Source: Blasia pusilla (lineage: Eukaryota > Marchantiophyta > Marchantiopsida > Blasiales). Taken from it: 64,000 bases of DNA. The notes under the pieces were generated by a model. It saw only the letters and a list, made by a program, of their open reading frames with translations, was not told the DNA's origin and ran no database searches. Location: NCBI GenBank assembly GCA_050084515.1, contig CM114271.1, positions 21,948,001-22,012,000 of the forward strand. The letters run 5' to 3'. How positions within the stretch are numbered: the stretch's first letter is position 1; each line of letters begins with the position of its first letter. The position numbers were made by a program, and so were the translations under genes. Shown here piece after piece: positions 20,515 to 39,549 of this stretch.

Positions 20515-23359
20515 ATGGGAGAGGAGTCAGTAGAAGACGCGCCGCTGCCTGTGCTCTTCGAGCGAGCTCAAGATATGCATTCGCTGGCTACCACGTCTAC
20601 ACTGGAGCCGGTGAGCTGAGTCATTTCGTTTCGGTCTTATCCCGTGGTTGACTCGATTGTAGATGATCGGCCATTGAATGAAGCCAACTTATTCACCAGA
20701 CCATTGCACGCTCGAAACAATAATTCATGCGGACTTTTTCCTCATCTCAAGTTTTCTTCTTGTCCAAATTGTAATCATCCGCTCCGTGTTACATATATCT
20801 TCTCACGGATTGGAGATCACTCTTGCGAATTATCATCAGTTCATCGTCAAATTCTATCCCTGTTACTCATTTCTGGAAACTATTATGTGGATACGATTGC
20901 TCCGCATCTGTGACTGCAGGAGCAAGTCAGACGTGCTTGTGAATTATTAGAGCAATGTCAAGACAAAATTGACAAGCTTGGTCTTTTCTCTGCCAATGAA
21001 GAGAAAGAAGACATCAGCACTGCTGATTTGAAATATTTACTGGTCGGTGCCCTTTATTCCTTAACCTACGTATCTGTCCATGAAGTGCGTTTCGTGAAGC
21101 TTTCTGTACGTCGAAGCACTTCGTTTACCAACTGACCGGGCTTTGGCAACAAATTCTCAGGTTCCTTATTATTTCGGAGATCTGACTGAAAAACTCTCCG
21201 CCCCGGAACGATTGCAGACAGTCAAAGCCTCCAAGTTGCATTTGCTGGTAGGTGAATCTCTTTGCTGCAGCCGTCAGCCCTGTTTTCATGAGGAAAGGGT
21301 TTCCTACGTCGGTCAAGCTGTATTGTTGTGGTATCTTGGCTGACACCAAGCTATCTCCCTGTCGAGTCCCTTCAGACCTTCATAAGATTATGTGACCGTC
21401 TCGACCTTGTTCCTAGTGGAGAGTTGGAGGCTTTGACTCGGGATGCTCCAGCCAGTATGGAGACCAGGAGAAGTGAGAAGGTGATTCCATAATTGATCTT
21501 TCCTTCGTGAATTTGGTTGTTATTGATAAACCGAAATGGTGAGATGATAGATTACTGTACAGGGGGATGTGGACATCCTTCAAGTAGCTGTAACGCCAGT
21601 AGTGTGTTCCTAACATGCCTGTTTCAATCTTCCATTTCTAGCATGACAGTATGTGACCAGTTGCGGAAGGTTACACAGATTTGAACAGTATCCGGTACTT
21701 AGATCAGGTGAGGTTTCAATGCAGGTGGCTCGGTTTAGAAGGCAGAAGGCAGCAGACACTAAGCTCCAGGAGATTAGAGAGAGAAGGGACCGTCGGAGGC
21801 GCTCCACACAGGCCACTGCCAAAACCACCTATGTAGAGCATGGTGAGGAGGATTTACCAGATGAGGACGACGAGGAAGAACGCGAGGTAAGTATAGTGGG
21901 ATAGAACTGTCATATTTTTTCACGAAGTTCCTTCAGTTGCAGAAACTAATCTAATACAATTCAAACTAGGTCTGAACTCCGCGCTCCAATTTTGTTGTGA
22001 AGTAATACAGTTTGTGGTTTTATATACCTCCTTGGGGTGTGCATGGTAGATTTTTGCCACCAACTTTCAGTCTGGCGAAATCTTGCTGTTCCATCTTCTA
22101 TTGATCCACGATTTCACTTTATTCTATGCAGACTCGCTTCACCCAGATTTCTTTTTCATTGTGCAAGGTGAGTATGATCCATCCTTCTCTATTACAGAGG
22201 AGGAGAATTCTGATTATGTCATAAACATCAGCAGGGTGCCTAGCAAGAGTGCTGTAAAGTTTGATTAGAAGTTGCATCTCTTCACCTGCTCTCTTACCTG
22301 CCAATCATTGAGTAAATTTGTGGTTTCCAGCTGCTGCTTGAGTCATTCCATCATAAACCCTATAGACATCAAACTTATCCATTAAAGTAGCACCCTTCTA
22401 GGTCTGTAAATTCTTCTTTTCAGCTTCCTCATTCTTGTATGTCTGACATGTTCTTATCAACAGGCTTTCGATCTCCTGGATATGCTGAAGAAGGAGGAAG
22501 ATATGCTGGTTGCTGTTCAAGAATTAGACAGCAAGGTAAACCATAATCTCGTCAAAAAGTTTTGCCTATCCTGAATTCCTGTAGGTCTATGTTTGACTGT
22601 CTATGCTTTTTACCATCTTCTTTTGCAGGGAGGTCATGAGATTCTCACTAGAAATATTCTGGATGAACGACAATCAAGAGCAGAGTTATGGCATAAGGAG
22701 GCAGCATCCAAAGCAAGGATAATCAGACAAGATCAGCCACTTGCAGCTGCCGCATATGGCCAAGATGTCATAGAAGGGAGAGCTGAAGTAATACGAGACA
22801 TATATCATAATCCTGTCCCACAGCAGCGACAACCTTTGTTATTTGGCCCAGCCTCCGTGATCGATGGAAGTCTATCAACTGAAAGGGAAAGAATGGTGGC
22901 TCAGGTCTTCCAACCAGGCCACAGGTTTCCATTCCATCTCTGCTTATAGACAGAAGTATTATGAGAAGACAATTGATATCCTTGTTTGACTTGTTGTTCT
23001 GTCAAGGTTAGTATAGAAATATCCTTGACAGATAGTCTGTTATTGATGTTCAAGTTGGTGAAATGCTCTCAGGTACACATCTTCTGAAGAGTGTTCATTA
23101 TTCTGGTTGCAGACTACCCACGATGAGTATTGAACAGGCTGGTTTAGCAGAGATGGAGATGATGCGAAAGTGGAATGACCAAAACCAGAGACTGGCAGAT
23201 GAAGCAGCAAACCCTTCTTGGCACAGTGAAGGTAAACAGAAGAACGATGACAGTGATGATGATGATGAGGCAGCAGAATACAAATCAAGAGCATGGGATG
23301 ACTGGAAAGATGAGAATCCCAGGGGTGCTGGCAACTCAATGTCAAAGCCTGTCCGTTGA
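20515..23359 (+). CDS. TAP46: TAP46 / alpha4 family PP2A regulatory subunit, complete, 9 exons
   Basis: Exons inferred from GT-AG borders and frame: 20515-20610, 20920-21042, 21161-21247, 21376-21480, 21725-21886, 22132-22167, 22464-22535, 22629-22924, 23113-23359. The joined frame is 1224 nt, 407 residues, close to the length of plant TAP46. The start MGEESVEDAPLPVLFERAQ fits the family. The helical N-terminal domain includes LKYLL then VPYYFGDLTEKL at an exon junction, and VARFRRQKAA. The C-terminus has QPLLFGPASVIDG, LSTERERMVAQVFQPGHR, then LPTMSIEQAGL and DDWKDENPRGAGN, the most diagnostic block. Alpha4/TAP42 proteins bind PP2A-type catalytic subunits and act in TOR signalling. Exon 6 is only 36 nt. 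The gene appears intact. Confidence 0.93.
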
Positions 23360-25454
23360 TCTTTCCCACGAGGTAGATGCTCAGAAATCACACCCATATT
23401 TCATATTTGTGGATAATGTCTTGGCCTTATGGTGCCAAAACTGGCAAGTCGGATTGCACTTGTCTGTCATAGGCTCATGACAGGTAGTTTAGTTTCAAGT
23501 AAAGAAAAAAACATCGCAGTAATTTAGAGTGTGTTGCCAGTAGACCTCCTCATTAATCTTATTTTGGCAAGTGGACTCTTGGATCAGGAAACACAGGAGA
23601 GCAAGTGGAAAGTTGCTTGTACAATTCAAGATGCGACAATAGCCAGAGCTTGTGACTTGACCGGTAAGGAACTCAAAATTTGCTGTGGGGAAGGCTGTGA
23701 AGAACCAAGCAACATCCATGCTTTCATTGTACAGATACCATTAGGTCATACTGCCCAACGACAGCTTATGTTATAAGCTTATGTCTCAGTAGTCTCACTT
23801 CCTTTAATCAAGGCTGATCCACTCACTCAACTTCAGTTAATACAAGCATGTAGGTTGCCTCATGTTCAAAGCAACTCCTGTATTTTGGCAAAGAATGGCA
23901 CATGTAACATTTTACATCTGAATCTATTTACAAAAAAGTGGTGATCTGTGCATAAGTTTCCCTGACACACAGAACCCATTTATGATGTGAATAAATGTAT
24001 GTGCTTACTTACATTAGATTGGAAGGAGTTTTGAGATTCAAGCATTGACAATTGAGTTGATCTAGAAACGTCATCAATGTAGTGCAGCTTGTGTTGTGTT
24101 TGATTGAGCTTTTACAGTTTAGAAGCTCTCTGGAAATTAAGCAAAAGTGAGGTTGGTTCTCTGCCCTCTGAAGGTGGCAGTCCCCTCACTTATTGGGTAG
24201 CCAAACTGAGGACAGCCAAAAGGGATATCCATATACGTGGATGTGCACATTGCTTGGGTTCTCAAAGAATTATTCATTTTCTGTAGCTCGTGAAAAAATT
24301 CTAGTACCTCTTGCTTTTAAGCTTCCTGTGAGTCTTTGCTTCTGGTGTGGCCCTTAACGGCTATTCTCAGTATCCTAAATTGCGGCTTTTCATGTTAATC
24401 GGATCTGTGTGAAGGGGCATTGAGACACACTGGTCTTGGAATCCCGACCGCCAGACGCACTTCTTTAATCGGACAGAGACCACATGTACAAGATATCCTG
24501 GGAATGGCAAAGAAGTTGGCTCATTGCTGGAGGTGTGGAAGTTTAGATATCCTATATTTTAAGGCCAGCACTGGGTTGAGGTGAAACCAGCCTTTCACCT
24601 GTTTGCAACTATTCGTGGCCAAGACAGTCGCAGCCTAGTCTCCAAAAGGGTCACAGATTTGAAGGATTTTCACAAGGATATGACGAGGATTAGGTGAAAC
24701 TCTAGCCTTTTGCAGGTATTCACCCACCAGGATTTGTGGCAGCTACAGAACTCCTAGTTTTTTCTTATGATCCTGATAGTGGCGTCTCATCCCCGCACGG
24801 AACCCCATCAGTTGAAGATCATGGCTTCTGGACCAGTTTTCATGTGTACAGGAATATGCTTACTCATGTCTATAACTCATCTTTATGAAATTCTCGGTTA
24901 TCTTGGACGGCATGGATTTTGCGATGAACTTTGAACGAGTTAACTGTTGACGTTTACCTGTCGTGCTTCGGAGGATGTTTGTTCTTTTCTCACGGATGGG
25001 GTCCTGATTGTCCTTTACTAGACAATACATCAAACGGAATTTGACAGATTCATTATGTCATCACGGTTGCTTACAACTATTAGAGTTACATGGTTCCCAT
25101 GATTTCATCTCCTGGTTTTGAGCATACAATACAATTCCGCAGGCCATAGAGACAGGTTGCTAGGATTTTTTTACGCGACCCGCCTCGTCGATCTCATCTG
25201 TCATTCGCACCCTGGTAATGGCTCGCCTTTTTAGGGACACTCGTCTTCAACCTTATCTGTCATTTTCAAATCAGGGTAAGAAAAAGATGGCCTGGCCTAG
25301 ATAGTGAAGTGTACTAAACTTACTCCACATTCCCATCACTTGTGTTTAACACTGAAGGAGAAAAATGATGACTATTTGCACTGAATACACATTCCAACAT
25401 GCATTATACACATTGCTCCTATATACCACACACAGTATCAACCCTCTGCTTTTC
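23360..25454. other. Intergenic region between convergent TAP46 and CDC5
   Basis: About 2.1 kb holding both 3' ends. No open frame with a recognisable domain, no RNA gene and no transposon domain was seen. Confidence 0.6.
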
Positions 25455-30849
<5,395 letters not shown>

Positions 30850-30850
<1 letters not shown>

Positions 30851-33770
30851 ATGGCGCATCACCCACCTATCAAATTCATTTTTCTTATTTTTATATATAT
30901 TCAGTAATATTTACGACAATGGTTTCCATGTCCAAAGAGAGAGGCGTTATTCCATGCGGGATTCTTTTATGTGTGAGGACTCTCTATGACATATGAAGAT
31001 AAGATGGTGATGGTAGATGTTGTAGGGATGGATCTTATGCGAGAGGTCGTGCGAGCCCATGTGATGACGCAAGAGAGACTGCTACAAGAAGCGGCGGTAG
31101 TGATGAAGAAGACACATCTCTGTATTTGACTTCATGACGGACAAAACTTAGTCCCTCTTGTGGGGCTATGGGGGAAAGGTTGACTCATTCCTTACGGACT
31201 GCGTTCATCATCTCCAATCGATAAATGGACTATCCTTGGCTATTGCAATTCTTTGTTGTAGTAAACATGTCTCCATAGCTTTGCAACTTGCCCAAGATAA
31301 TAATAAGCTTTTGCAACGGGCTCAAGCTATGGGAGACGCCAACGCTAGAGACCCACATAGTGGTAGTCATGTTTCCCTATGTGTTCATTGATATTGTTTC
31401 TGGTATTGGTTACTTTAGCCCATAGGGGGGGTGCCCCCTTTTTCTTTTTCACGGTCAGATGTGGCCTTCATATACTTGAATCTTTAAGTCCCCATCTTTT
31501 GTACTCCCAATGGCTTCCCCATCACCCTTTCTACACCTTGCAATCCATGGATAGAAAGGGATCTCTTAAGATTCCATATCTCCTTCTCTTATTGAAAACT
31601 AAATATTTTTTTAATAAAGCTCTTCCGAATGAAAATTTATCACTTTCTCCCTTCATCTCCCAACATTTTAAATCCATCATCTCTTCTCACTTTGAAAATA
31701 TAATGTTTTTAAAAAGAGACATAAATTTCCACTAAAGTATCAATAGCGTGCATTATTTATCTCATTGGGTTTTTTACATCTTAATTTATGACATCCTCAA
31801 ATCATCTTCTTCATTTTACCTTCCATATGAAATTTATCGCGACTATTGTGCACTCAAAATCAATCTCTCTTATGTTAAATCAAACCCACTCTCCTATAAA
31901 GAGAGTTGGTTTATTCACAAGGCAATTAGAACCATAGCTCCGTTGCCTCATGCTAAGAGGTTTAAAAGAGAGAATGAGCTTCACAGCTCCCTCTATTTAG
32001 GTATACCCCTTTCCTTCTCCCAAGCTCTTTCCACATTAACATGTGGTCATAGGTTGTGTTAGTGGCTCTTGACTTGCTTTAGGGGATCAAGGGTCCCTTA
32101 CCAAAGTGGAAATATAATTATACTCCTAATAGGAACTTGCTTAAAAAAATAAGTTTGTGTGCATAGCTCCAAATGATTCAAAACAAAGTAGAAACTTGTT
32201 GCTCTCTCATGCTTAACCTTGTGAGGTTATCATCCAATCTTTTAGAAGGTGCCTTATCGATACTCGTTGATCCATCCTAAAAGAAGCACTAACTTCATTG
32301 GGGATATACTCCCTTTCTTGCCCATTCCATGATAACCTACGCATGTTCATGTTGCCCATCTGCACTAGATCATAAAGGACATAAAGTAGAAAATGTATTG
32401 AACAATGCAAGCTACAACTTAAGATCCTCTCCATATGAACCAAATGTGCCTATATCTAGACCTATATGAATGAAAGGCTTTAAAAAATATAAGACTCCAC
32501 GAAAGATAACAAAAGACTTCAGAGGATCTACATGCCTCGATGTAATCTCACAAACCTTGCTAAAGTTATAACTCCCTATTCAAATCTAAGTTTAATTTCT
32601 TACATTCCATCTAGATCCAATGTTAATATCCATAATTCATCCGTTTGGACTTCGTTTGGTATCCACATCCCGAAGCCAATCTCTTGATAAATCTTGTGTA
32701 TGCGAATGAGATCCTATTTGAAATTAAATGCTCCCTAAAATGAAAGCAGGTCTTATTTTGAAATGTTTCCAAACGGTCTTTCAAAAATTTCAAGATCTTT
32801 CTTACTACACGAAAGCTTTTGGTAAATCAAGTTCAATAATTGAATTTCTTCTCTACCATACCCTTACAAAATAAAAAATTCCTCAATTATTTAAGTCAAA
32901 TTTACAAGGAATACCCACACTAACCAAACCCTTGTCAAATGTGCTTCTTCTTCCCCCAACTTTAAATTTAACTTAATTGAGATGCAAAATGTGAGAAAAG
33001 TACTGGTTATTTATTATGAGTTTTTTGGAAAACTTTCCATAATAATTATTGTTGCATTGATGAATAACCGCATAACTTATGAAAGAATTTGAGTTAAAAT
33101 TAATGTGACTAGGTATCTTAAAAGCAAGGAGGGAGAAACAAAAGGAAAAAATGCTTTTGGAGTGAATGAGGATAAGGATAATTCTTTCCTCTCCAAATGG
33201 GGAACTTTTTTTTATTAAAAAAGATAAATTGATTTCCAAAAGATTTTTTTTTCAAAATTATTAGGTTGGAGGAAATCTTAAGTGGATGATCTAGTAGAAA
33301 CATTAACTTTGAGTATACATGCATAGAAAACGAGGTTAAACACCCAAAACCATATATACTATACTATCGCAAGAGGATTAACTCCCAATGACCGCACCTC
33401 TAGAGTGTCAATCATACCCTCCTCTCCCAACTCAAGTCGAATTTTAAAATTTTATGTTGGGTATTTAGGGCGTGTACAAGTATGTGTTGTTTGAAATGCT
33501 TGCTAGCGGCAGTTGCACGTTGCATATTTTTATATTGATGGGTTGGTCATCTTGGAGCCTGGTCATGCTACGTGGCAGCTTATAACTTACTAGGCTTGGA
33601 CTTCATGAGAACCTCCCACACAAATTTATAGGTTAGGTTTGATCAATTGCCATCATTTTAAACTCGTTTGGTATACTTCCTTTGATAAGGCCATTGCCGC
33701 ATGATATTTCCGCTCGACCAGTAAGTTTTCATGATTCATTTGTTGCCTTACAACATTGTGTGGCTACCCA
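30850..33770. other. AT-rich stretch without recognised genes
   Basis: Short open frames (for example 31158-31391 and 31748-32062, plus) have no motif I recognise. The base composition and broken frames suggest old transposon DNA, but I could not assign a class. Confidence 0.4.
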
Positions 33771-33776
33771 ATACAA

Positions 33777-34082
33777 GGTTGCATATGAACAAAGTTCTTG
33801 TCCATGGACTTACGTCCTATAAAAGGACTTGTCCATGCAAGTCCCACCTCTCTCTTCTTTCTCATCCCCCCTCCCCCACTTGGCTTCGTGATCCGTACTT
33901 TCTTATTTCTTCCTCCTCTCACCTCCACTCCCTCTCCTCTCATTGCCTCGGCCACCCTTGTCTTGCCTTCCACTATGAACTATAAGTATGGGCCTCACAT
34001 GTTGCAATCCATATACGTGGACATGCCCAAAATTGTCCATCCATGTTCGTCTAAGGATGGACTTGTCCATTTTTTTGCAACA
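33777..34082 (-). mobile_element. MITE-like element, copy 3 (inverted relative to copies 1 and 2)
   Basis: The left end GGTTGCATATGAACAAAG matches the inward reading of the right end of copy 2 (GGTTGTATGTGGACAAAG). The right end read inward is TGTTGCAAAAAAATGGAC, like the left end of copy 2. Interior blocks agree (for example GGTGGAGGGAG-type purine runs, read on the minus strand). CCCAAT occurs just outside both ends and may be a remnant of a target duplication. Confidence 0.7.
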
Positions 34083-34744
34083 ATGGCCCAATTATATTCT
34101 TTTAACGTTTTTGTTTCTTCCTTGCATTGTTGTTTCTTATTTTCTTTCTTCCTCTCGCTTTCCCTCTTCTTACTCATGCTTAGTTCACTCTCTATTTTCC
34201 TTGTTTATTTTCTCTCACGCTTGATATACCTAGTGGTGGGATTTGCATTTCCAGTTCAGATGTGCGATGAGGATCAACCTCCCAAATTCTAAATTGATGC
34301 CCCGCCAACATGGATTTCTCAATGCTCATTTACTCATTGCACTCTTTTATTTAGGCGTCATGATTCTTACACACTTCCTTTTCTATCTTCGTTCATTTGT
34401 TTCATTTCATTCATTTAATTTTGTTGAGAAATTCTCCATTATCCCTCAATGAGTTATTTGTTGTGGAATAAAGTTTTCTCTTGTCGTCTTGTGTTGCTAG
34501 AGCGCCAACTTGGGCATCTCATGTTGTTGGGTATTGATTGAGTGGGGCTTGCGCTATCAACAGGTGTGTGTACTTTCTTTGTGAATTCCTCTTGTGCTAT
34601 CCTCTTTCTTCTTCCCTTTTCGCGGCTAGTGTCATTGAACGTCCATTACTTCACTCGATTGTGTGCTCTAAGCTCTTGGCTGATTGCGGATGACCTCCCA
34701 TATATTTGCAAGCAAACTCCTAAAAATGGTTGATCATTGGGTAT

Positions 34745-34788
<44 letters not shown>

Positions 34789-36220
34789 AGTAAAGCTTAG
34801 AGCTCGCTATCGCCAAATTGTTTGTTGTGAGCTCTAGAGTTATTCTATAGTTGATGGGAAGTTTCTCTACTGTTAAATATAATTTGAATGAAAAAATCCA
34901 AAGGGTTGGGTGGGTTGTAAGAAGTCAACACTTAGAAATTTCTTTTATGGTTTTTCAATGACTTATTCTATTTTTTGTAAGTTCCAATCAATTCATCTAA
35001 CTTCTTAAAGGAAGCCTACTCGCTACATTATTCTTTTCCAGATTATGATATTTTTTCAATATGTCTAATTAATTCTTGTATTGAACGTCAATTTCCTATG
35101 CTTTCTATCCTCACAATTGTTCAAAGCTTGGACTACGTTCTTATGATGTGTTTTCATTAGATTGCCATGGTTGAGCTCCATACAAACGTCACTACAAGGC
35201 TCATTTAACATAAATGTACCGCCTCAACTCTAGTAGTATTCTCGACTATGCTTCTATGGGCTATCTCCATTGAGCTTGAAGGACCGTGAAAAGATGATTT
35301 TTTTGGAAGCACCGGACAAGTCGTGAGCACCATGATTTGTATAAACATGAAGGTGGAGGATTAGCAGTTATGCGAGTTTGCATTATATGCTCAGATTGGA
35401 TTATAAGTTTCCAAGAATATAAAGGATAAATGTTGCTTCTTGCTAAGGCTCGTTATATGTTCTACGTAGTTGTACTAGCTATGGGTGGGCATTGTCTACA
35501 ACTTTGGCAACATTAATTCTCATGTAGTAAAATAGAAGCATTTCTCTTACAAACAAAAAACTTCCTTCATCTCTCTCTGTCTCTCTCTCTCTCTCTCTGA
35601 CAAAGTTACTTACAAGACAAGGAACACCATAGTTTTGCTCCCAAGATCTCTCTCCCCCAACTATGTACGCAACGACTACACACACAAGTCACCTCATAAA
35701 CAATAGGGAGTCAAACATCAATATCTATAAATAGGAATTGTAGTATTTCAAAATAGGAAATCAACCGGAAATAGTAAGATATTCAAATAGACTACAAATA
35801 TAATCAAATCAAAGAGAAAATTTCACTTGGAGACTACCTACTCCTCAACATGTCATCCTTGACGTAGTTGACTTAATTTTTAGTTTCCTCTAGAGTGGGG
35901 CATAAAGTCTTTAAGGCACAAATGAAGTGTGACATAAAGTCTTCCGAGGCACATATTTGTGCCTCGAAATCTTATTAATGGAAGTAATATTCCTTTAAAG
36001 ACAATTGACTTTATTTATGCTGTTTGTATCTTGTTCTATACCCATCTTTGTATCTGTTTGTATTTCTAGAAGATCCTAGGGTTCCCATCTCTTCACTAAA
36101 ATGCTATTTTTTTCGTCAAAAGATTTGGAAGCACAAGCCAAAGTCGTGGACAGACATATAGATGCACGTTAACAAAACGCTACAAACTCCCTAAATTGGC
36201 GTTGTTAAGGCATTTTTATA
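34083..36220. other. AT-rich stretch with simple repeats, no gene seen
   Basis: Contains two CT microsatellites and no recognisable coding domain. Open frames are short and have no family motif. Confidence 0.45.
34746..34785. repeat. (CT)20 microsatellite
   Basis: Uninterrupted CT dinucleotide run of 40 nt. A second, shorter and interrupted CT run lies at about 35570-35599. Confidence 0.95.
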
Positions 36221-36222
36221 CA

Positions 36223-36250
36223 CTAGTGTGAAGCCCGTGCCATGCAAGGG
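36223..36250 (-). mobile_element. Helitron 3' terminus (minus strand)
   Basis: Read on the minus strand: CCCTTGC, loop ATG, GCACGGG, then CTTCACA and CTAG. This is the Helitron 3' signature: a short GC-rich hairpin (6 of 7 pairs) about 7-10 nt before a CTRR end, here CTAG followed by T. The rest of the element would extend to the right, but its 5' end was not found. Confidence 0.65.
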
Positions 36251-36393
36251 AGTGAAAGACTAATCACATTGTACACAAATGATTTTTTCTTTTTGTCTAT
36301 GGAATAGAAATAATTTTCTTGCTACCCGGTTGCCACATGCCAAGAAGGGAAATGTTTGCAAATCAAGGAAGCATTCTTCAATAATAATATAAA

Positions 36394-36420
36394 CTAGTTA
36401 GGACCCGTAAGGGGACCTTG
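36394..36420 (-). mobile_element. Second, degenerate Helitron 3' end (minus strand)
   Basis: The plus strand shows CTAGTTAGGACCCGTAAGGGG, the reverse of a Helitron 3' end of the type ...ACGGGTCCTAACTAG. The hairpin loop and part of one arm are lost, so this is weaker than the terminus at 36223. Confidence 0.4.
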
Positions 36421-36753
36421 TAATACATGGTCCACTCCACAGTCCCTAGCCCTAAACACCCCATTCCCAGCCCACTCCTTAATCCCTAACCCTCAACGCC
36501 CGCTCCGCTACTTGAATGCCCATGGCATGCCTTCTACATTATGGATTCAAAAGACACGTGGTGAAGTCTCCGGTGTGGCCATTTGAAAACCACTCCTCTC
36601 ATAATAGTATACATTAAGTCATTGTCTTAAGCTCTTTAAGATGCCTCTTATGTCATGTGAGGCTAATTATGTACTTGGATAGATATTGATATAAATTTTC
36701 ATTACTAACACGAGGCTTATTCTACCTAATTCTACCTAATTCTTTGTTCAACA

Positions 36754-36966
36754 TCTATATTATTATGGGATAGTGCCTTCTTGATTTGCAAACACTTCTA
36801 TACTAAACACGTGGCAATTGGGCAACAAGAAAATATTTCACATGCTACGGGCAACAAGAACAAAATTTTTAATTTATGTGCAACATCATTAATCTCTTCC
36901 CTTCACGGGCTATACACTAGCTCTTCAAACAATTCCTTATTTCCCGTGCATCGCACGTGCACCTTA
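36754..36966 (+). mobile_element. Short non-autonomous Helitron, copy 1
   Basis: Starts TCTATATTATTATGGGA after an A, as Helitrons start with TC at an A|T site. Ends after hairpin CCCGTGC / ATC / GCACGTG (36943-36959) and CACCTTA. About 213 bp, no coding capacity. The next copy begins immediately at 36967. Confidence 0.7.
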
Positions 36967-37170
36967 TCTATATTAGTATGGGAGAGTTCTTTCTTGATTT
37001 GCAAACACCTCTCTACTTAACACATGGCAATTGGGCAACAAGAAAAATTTTCACATGTTACGGGCAGCAAGAAAAAATTTGAATTTATGTGCAACATCAT
37101 TCATCTCTTCTCTTCATGGGCTATACATCAGCTCTTCAAACACTTTTTAATTTCTCGTGAACCTTACTAA
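36967..37170 (+). mobile_element. Short non-autonomous Helitron, copy 2, head-to-tail
   Basis: Starts TCTATATTAGTATGGGA and follows copy 1 closely along its length (shared TTCTTGATTTGCAAACAC, GGCAATTGGGCAACAAG, TTATGTGCAACATCATT). The 3' hairpin is mostly deleted, but the end ACCTTACTAA retains a CTRR (CTAA) followed by T. Confidence 0.65.
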
Positions 37171-37512
37171 TGTATACTATTGGAGGATGCCCCATTTTTC
37201 CTTACACTTGCTTCTAATAAAGTATCTATATACAAGACGTCGGTGTGAGATTAGTGATATCGAGTATGTAGTAAGATTGTTTAACCCTAGGTTTATTTTG
37301 CATTACACTGTGGATGAGTATTCTCAGTTATTCTATATAAGATTGCATTGCTTCATTCCTTCATTTCTTCATCTATATTCTCCAAACCTTGCATTCTTGA
37401 TTCATTTAAGGACTAATTGATATATTATGAATCGCAAGGTAGTACTAGCCTTCATCGTCATATTATATTCTATATAGATAGCTCTGATCTTGAATGATTC
37501 ATACCAAAATTT

Positions 37513-38193
37513 GTGGTGACATTCCCACATCTGATAATTTTAACTCAAATTCAAATATTTTGCATAATATGCAGGACTTCTCATACATTGCTAGATTTAG
37601 TTATGCACAAACAACTCCATAAGTGCAAAGAAGGAGTTTGCATGGTTAGGAAGAGGTCTCATAAAATCTATTTTCGTCGTCGGTTCCCTAGAAATATTAA
37701 CATTAATGTTGACCCATTCATTGATCCCATTACGAAGAGATGGAATTATTATAGGCCTTCTAGAAATCATCCGGTTGTAATACCATACTATCCACTTATA
37801 CTCCTTTTATGGGGTGCCCACATGAATATTCAGAGGGTCACCTATATAGATTGGTCATTCTACCTCTTGAAGTATGCCCTTAAGTTTGAGCCAATTGATT
37901 CACTAGGCATTGATACTAAATCAACCAATTGTCTTGGCCTCAATGGACTATATGATATAAAGTTAGTTTCAAGTGTTGTTCTAAATAGATTAGTATCTTC
38001 AACAGAGGCTATTCTCACTTCACTACAGATCCCGATGATATTTAGGTCAAAATTTGTTTACTACGTTGATTCCAACCCACGTAAGAGGAGAATGTTGTTC
38101 TACAAGAATGCATCTATATTGTGCATTCATCCCACAACCTTGTACTACAATAGACTTATTGCTTTTGAAGATTTTTCTTTCACAAAATATTGA
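37513..38193 (+). pseudogene. Helitron protein, central region
   Basis: A 226-codon open piece. HKCKEGVCMVRKRSHKIYFR starts a region like the part after the Rep nuclease in plant Helitron proteins. NHPVVIPYYPLILLLWGAHM corresponds to the VVPYNPYLLLKWNAHINVE block. SSTEAILTSLQIPMIFRSKF matches the SSVEAAWRIFGFPIHYRSP block. It starts mid-domain and the Rep HUH motif was not found upstream. Confidence 0.75.
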
Positions 38194-39549
38194 TTTGACT
38201 ATAAGTTACTTAAATTACACCCAAAGGAAAAATACGTGAAGGTTATAGTGATGGGCAATCTAGGAAATATTTCTCATAGAATAAGTCGCCTTGTTAATTA
38301 GGTCTGTAGAATTCCATCCCTTGCACTAATGAAATAAGTTTCTTTATGCAATTCTCCTTACTCGTATTACTTTTTGTTCAAAGATAGCTAGAATGTCATC
38401 TCACACACAATGTTGGACTTTTGTGCATAAATGCGTGCATCAGAGGATCATATACTCCAATAATAACATTCATGAACTTATTAAATTGCATGTACTTGAT
38501 AATCATTGGATTCAAGTCTATAAGTTTGAAATTATAGCCAAGGCCACAACTATATTGTGGCTTGAGTTAGATCTAAACTTGGGTTTTGTGGTTCCTCATT
38601 CACATCAATTTAAGGATATAGATTCCCATGTAGTGGATGATAGCATTTGGCATCCCGCCATTAGTTCGCTCAATTAGGAACAATTGGAAATTTTCATGGA
38701 ACTCAAGAATCTCAAATGATGCCTCATTGTATTGAACGCGGCTCCTAGTTTGGAAATTTGTTTGTTCATATCTTTGATATAAACTTTATGGAAATTCAGT
38801 ATAATGGCCCCGGTGTTAACGGCTACAATCAAGGTTACAGACAATCTCAAACAACAACAATTTATTGTGCTTTTGCAAAACCCATTTTTGATGACCTACT
38901 ATCAATGCATGTTTCATTTGATTCATATGGTAGACTTAAGTCTGCTAAAGTGATTGTGGTGGATGAGTCTTCCATATCAACAACTAAAGTGCTCCAATTT
39001 ATAGCAACATGTTCTTCAGTTCCCCTAACAAAAGATCTTTTACATCAAAGGCGTGAGGTAATATTCATGCCTTCTATATATTCTTGAATCTTTAATTTAT
39101 CCATTACAAATTTGTATTGATTTTTATATTTTTATTTAAGACTATTCTAGTTTGTTTGTAATTTGATGCAGAGAATTGGAATTGGTAATCTTCCTTTGGA
39201 TCCTCAAACTATTAATGTTGTATTACTAGAGATCCATTACCATCTTCAAGATCATGATAAAAGTATGGCAGATTTCTCGGACATGCCTCAACCTAGCTTT
39301 TTTACTCATGATATATCGATATCGCGCTTAGAGGAAGAAGAGTTGTGACATATTCGTGAAATGCTTGCTGATCATGTTCAACGGGGGGAGATTTCATTGA
39401 ATGATGGACATCGAGCTATATGGGATGTTGTCCATCTTTTTTTTAGAGGATATGTTAAATGATGCGCCTCCTTCAGTAAGTGCATTTTATATATGTCATG
39501 CTATTTTTATATTTATGTTTAAGTTTTAATTCTTCAATATCTATATATT

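Noticed and set aside
33731-34292. Plus-strand frames rich in Leu/Ser/Phe (possible membrane protein)
   Set aside because: They lie across MITE copy 3 and its pyrimidine-rich strand, which gives hydrophobic low-complexity translations.
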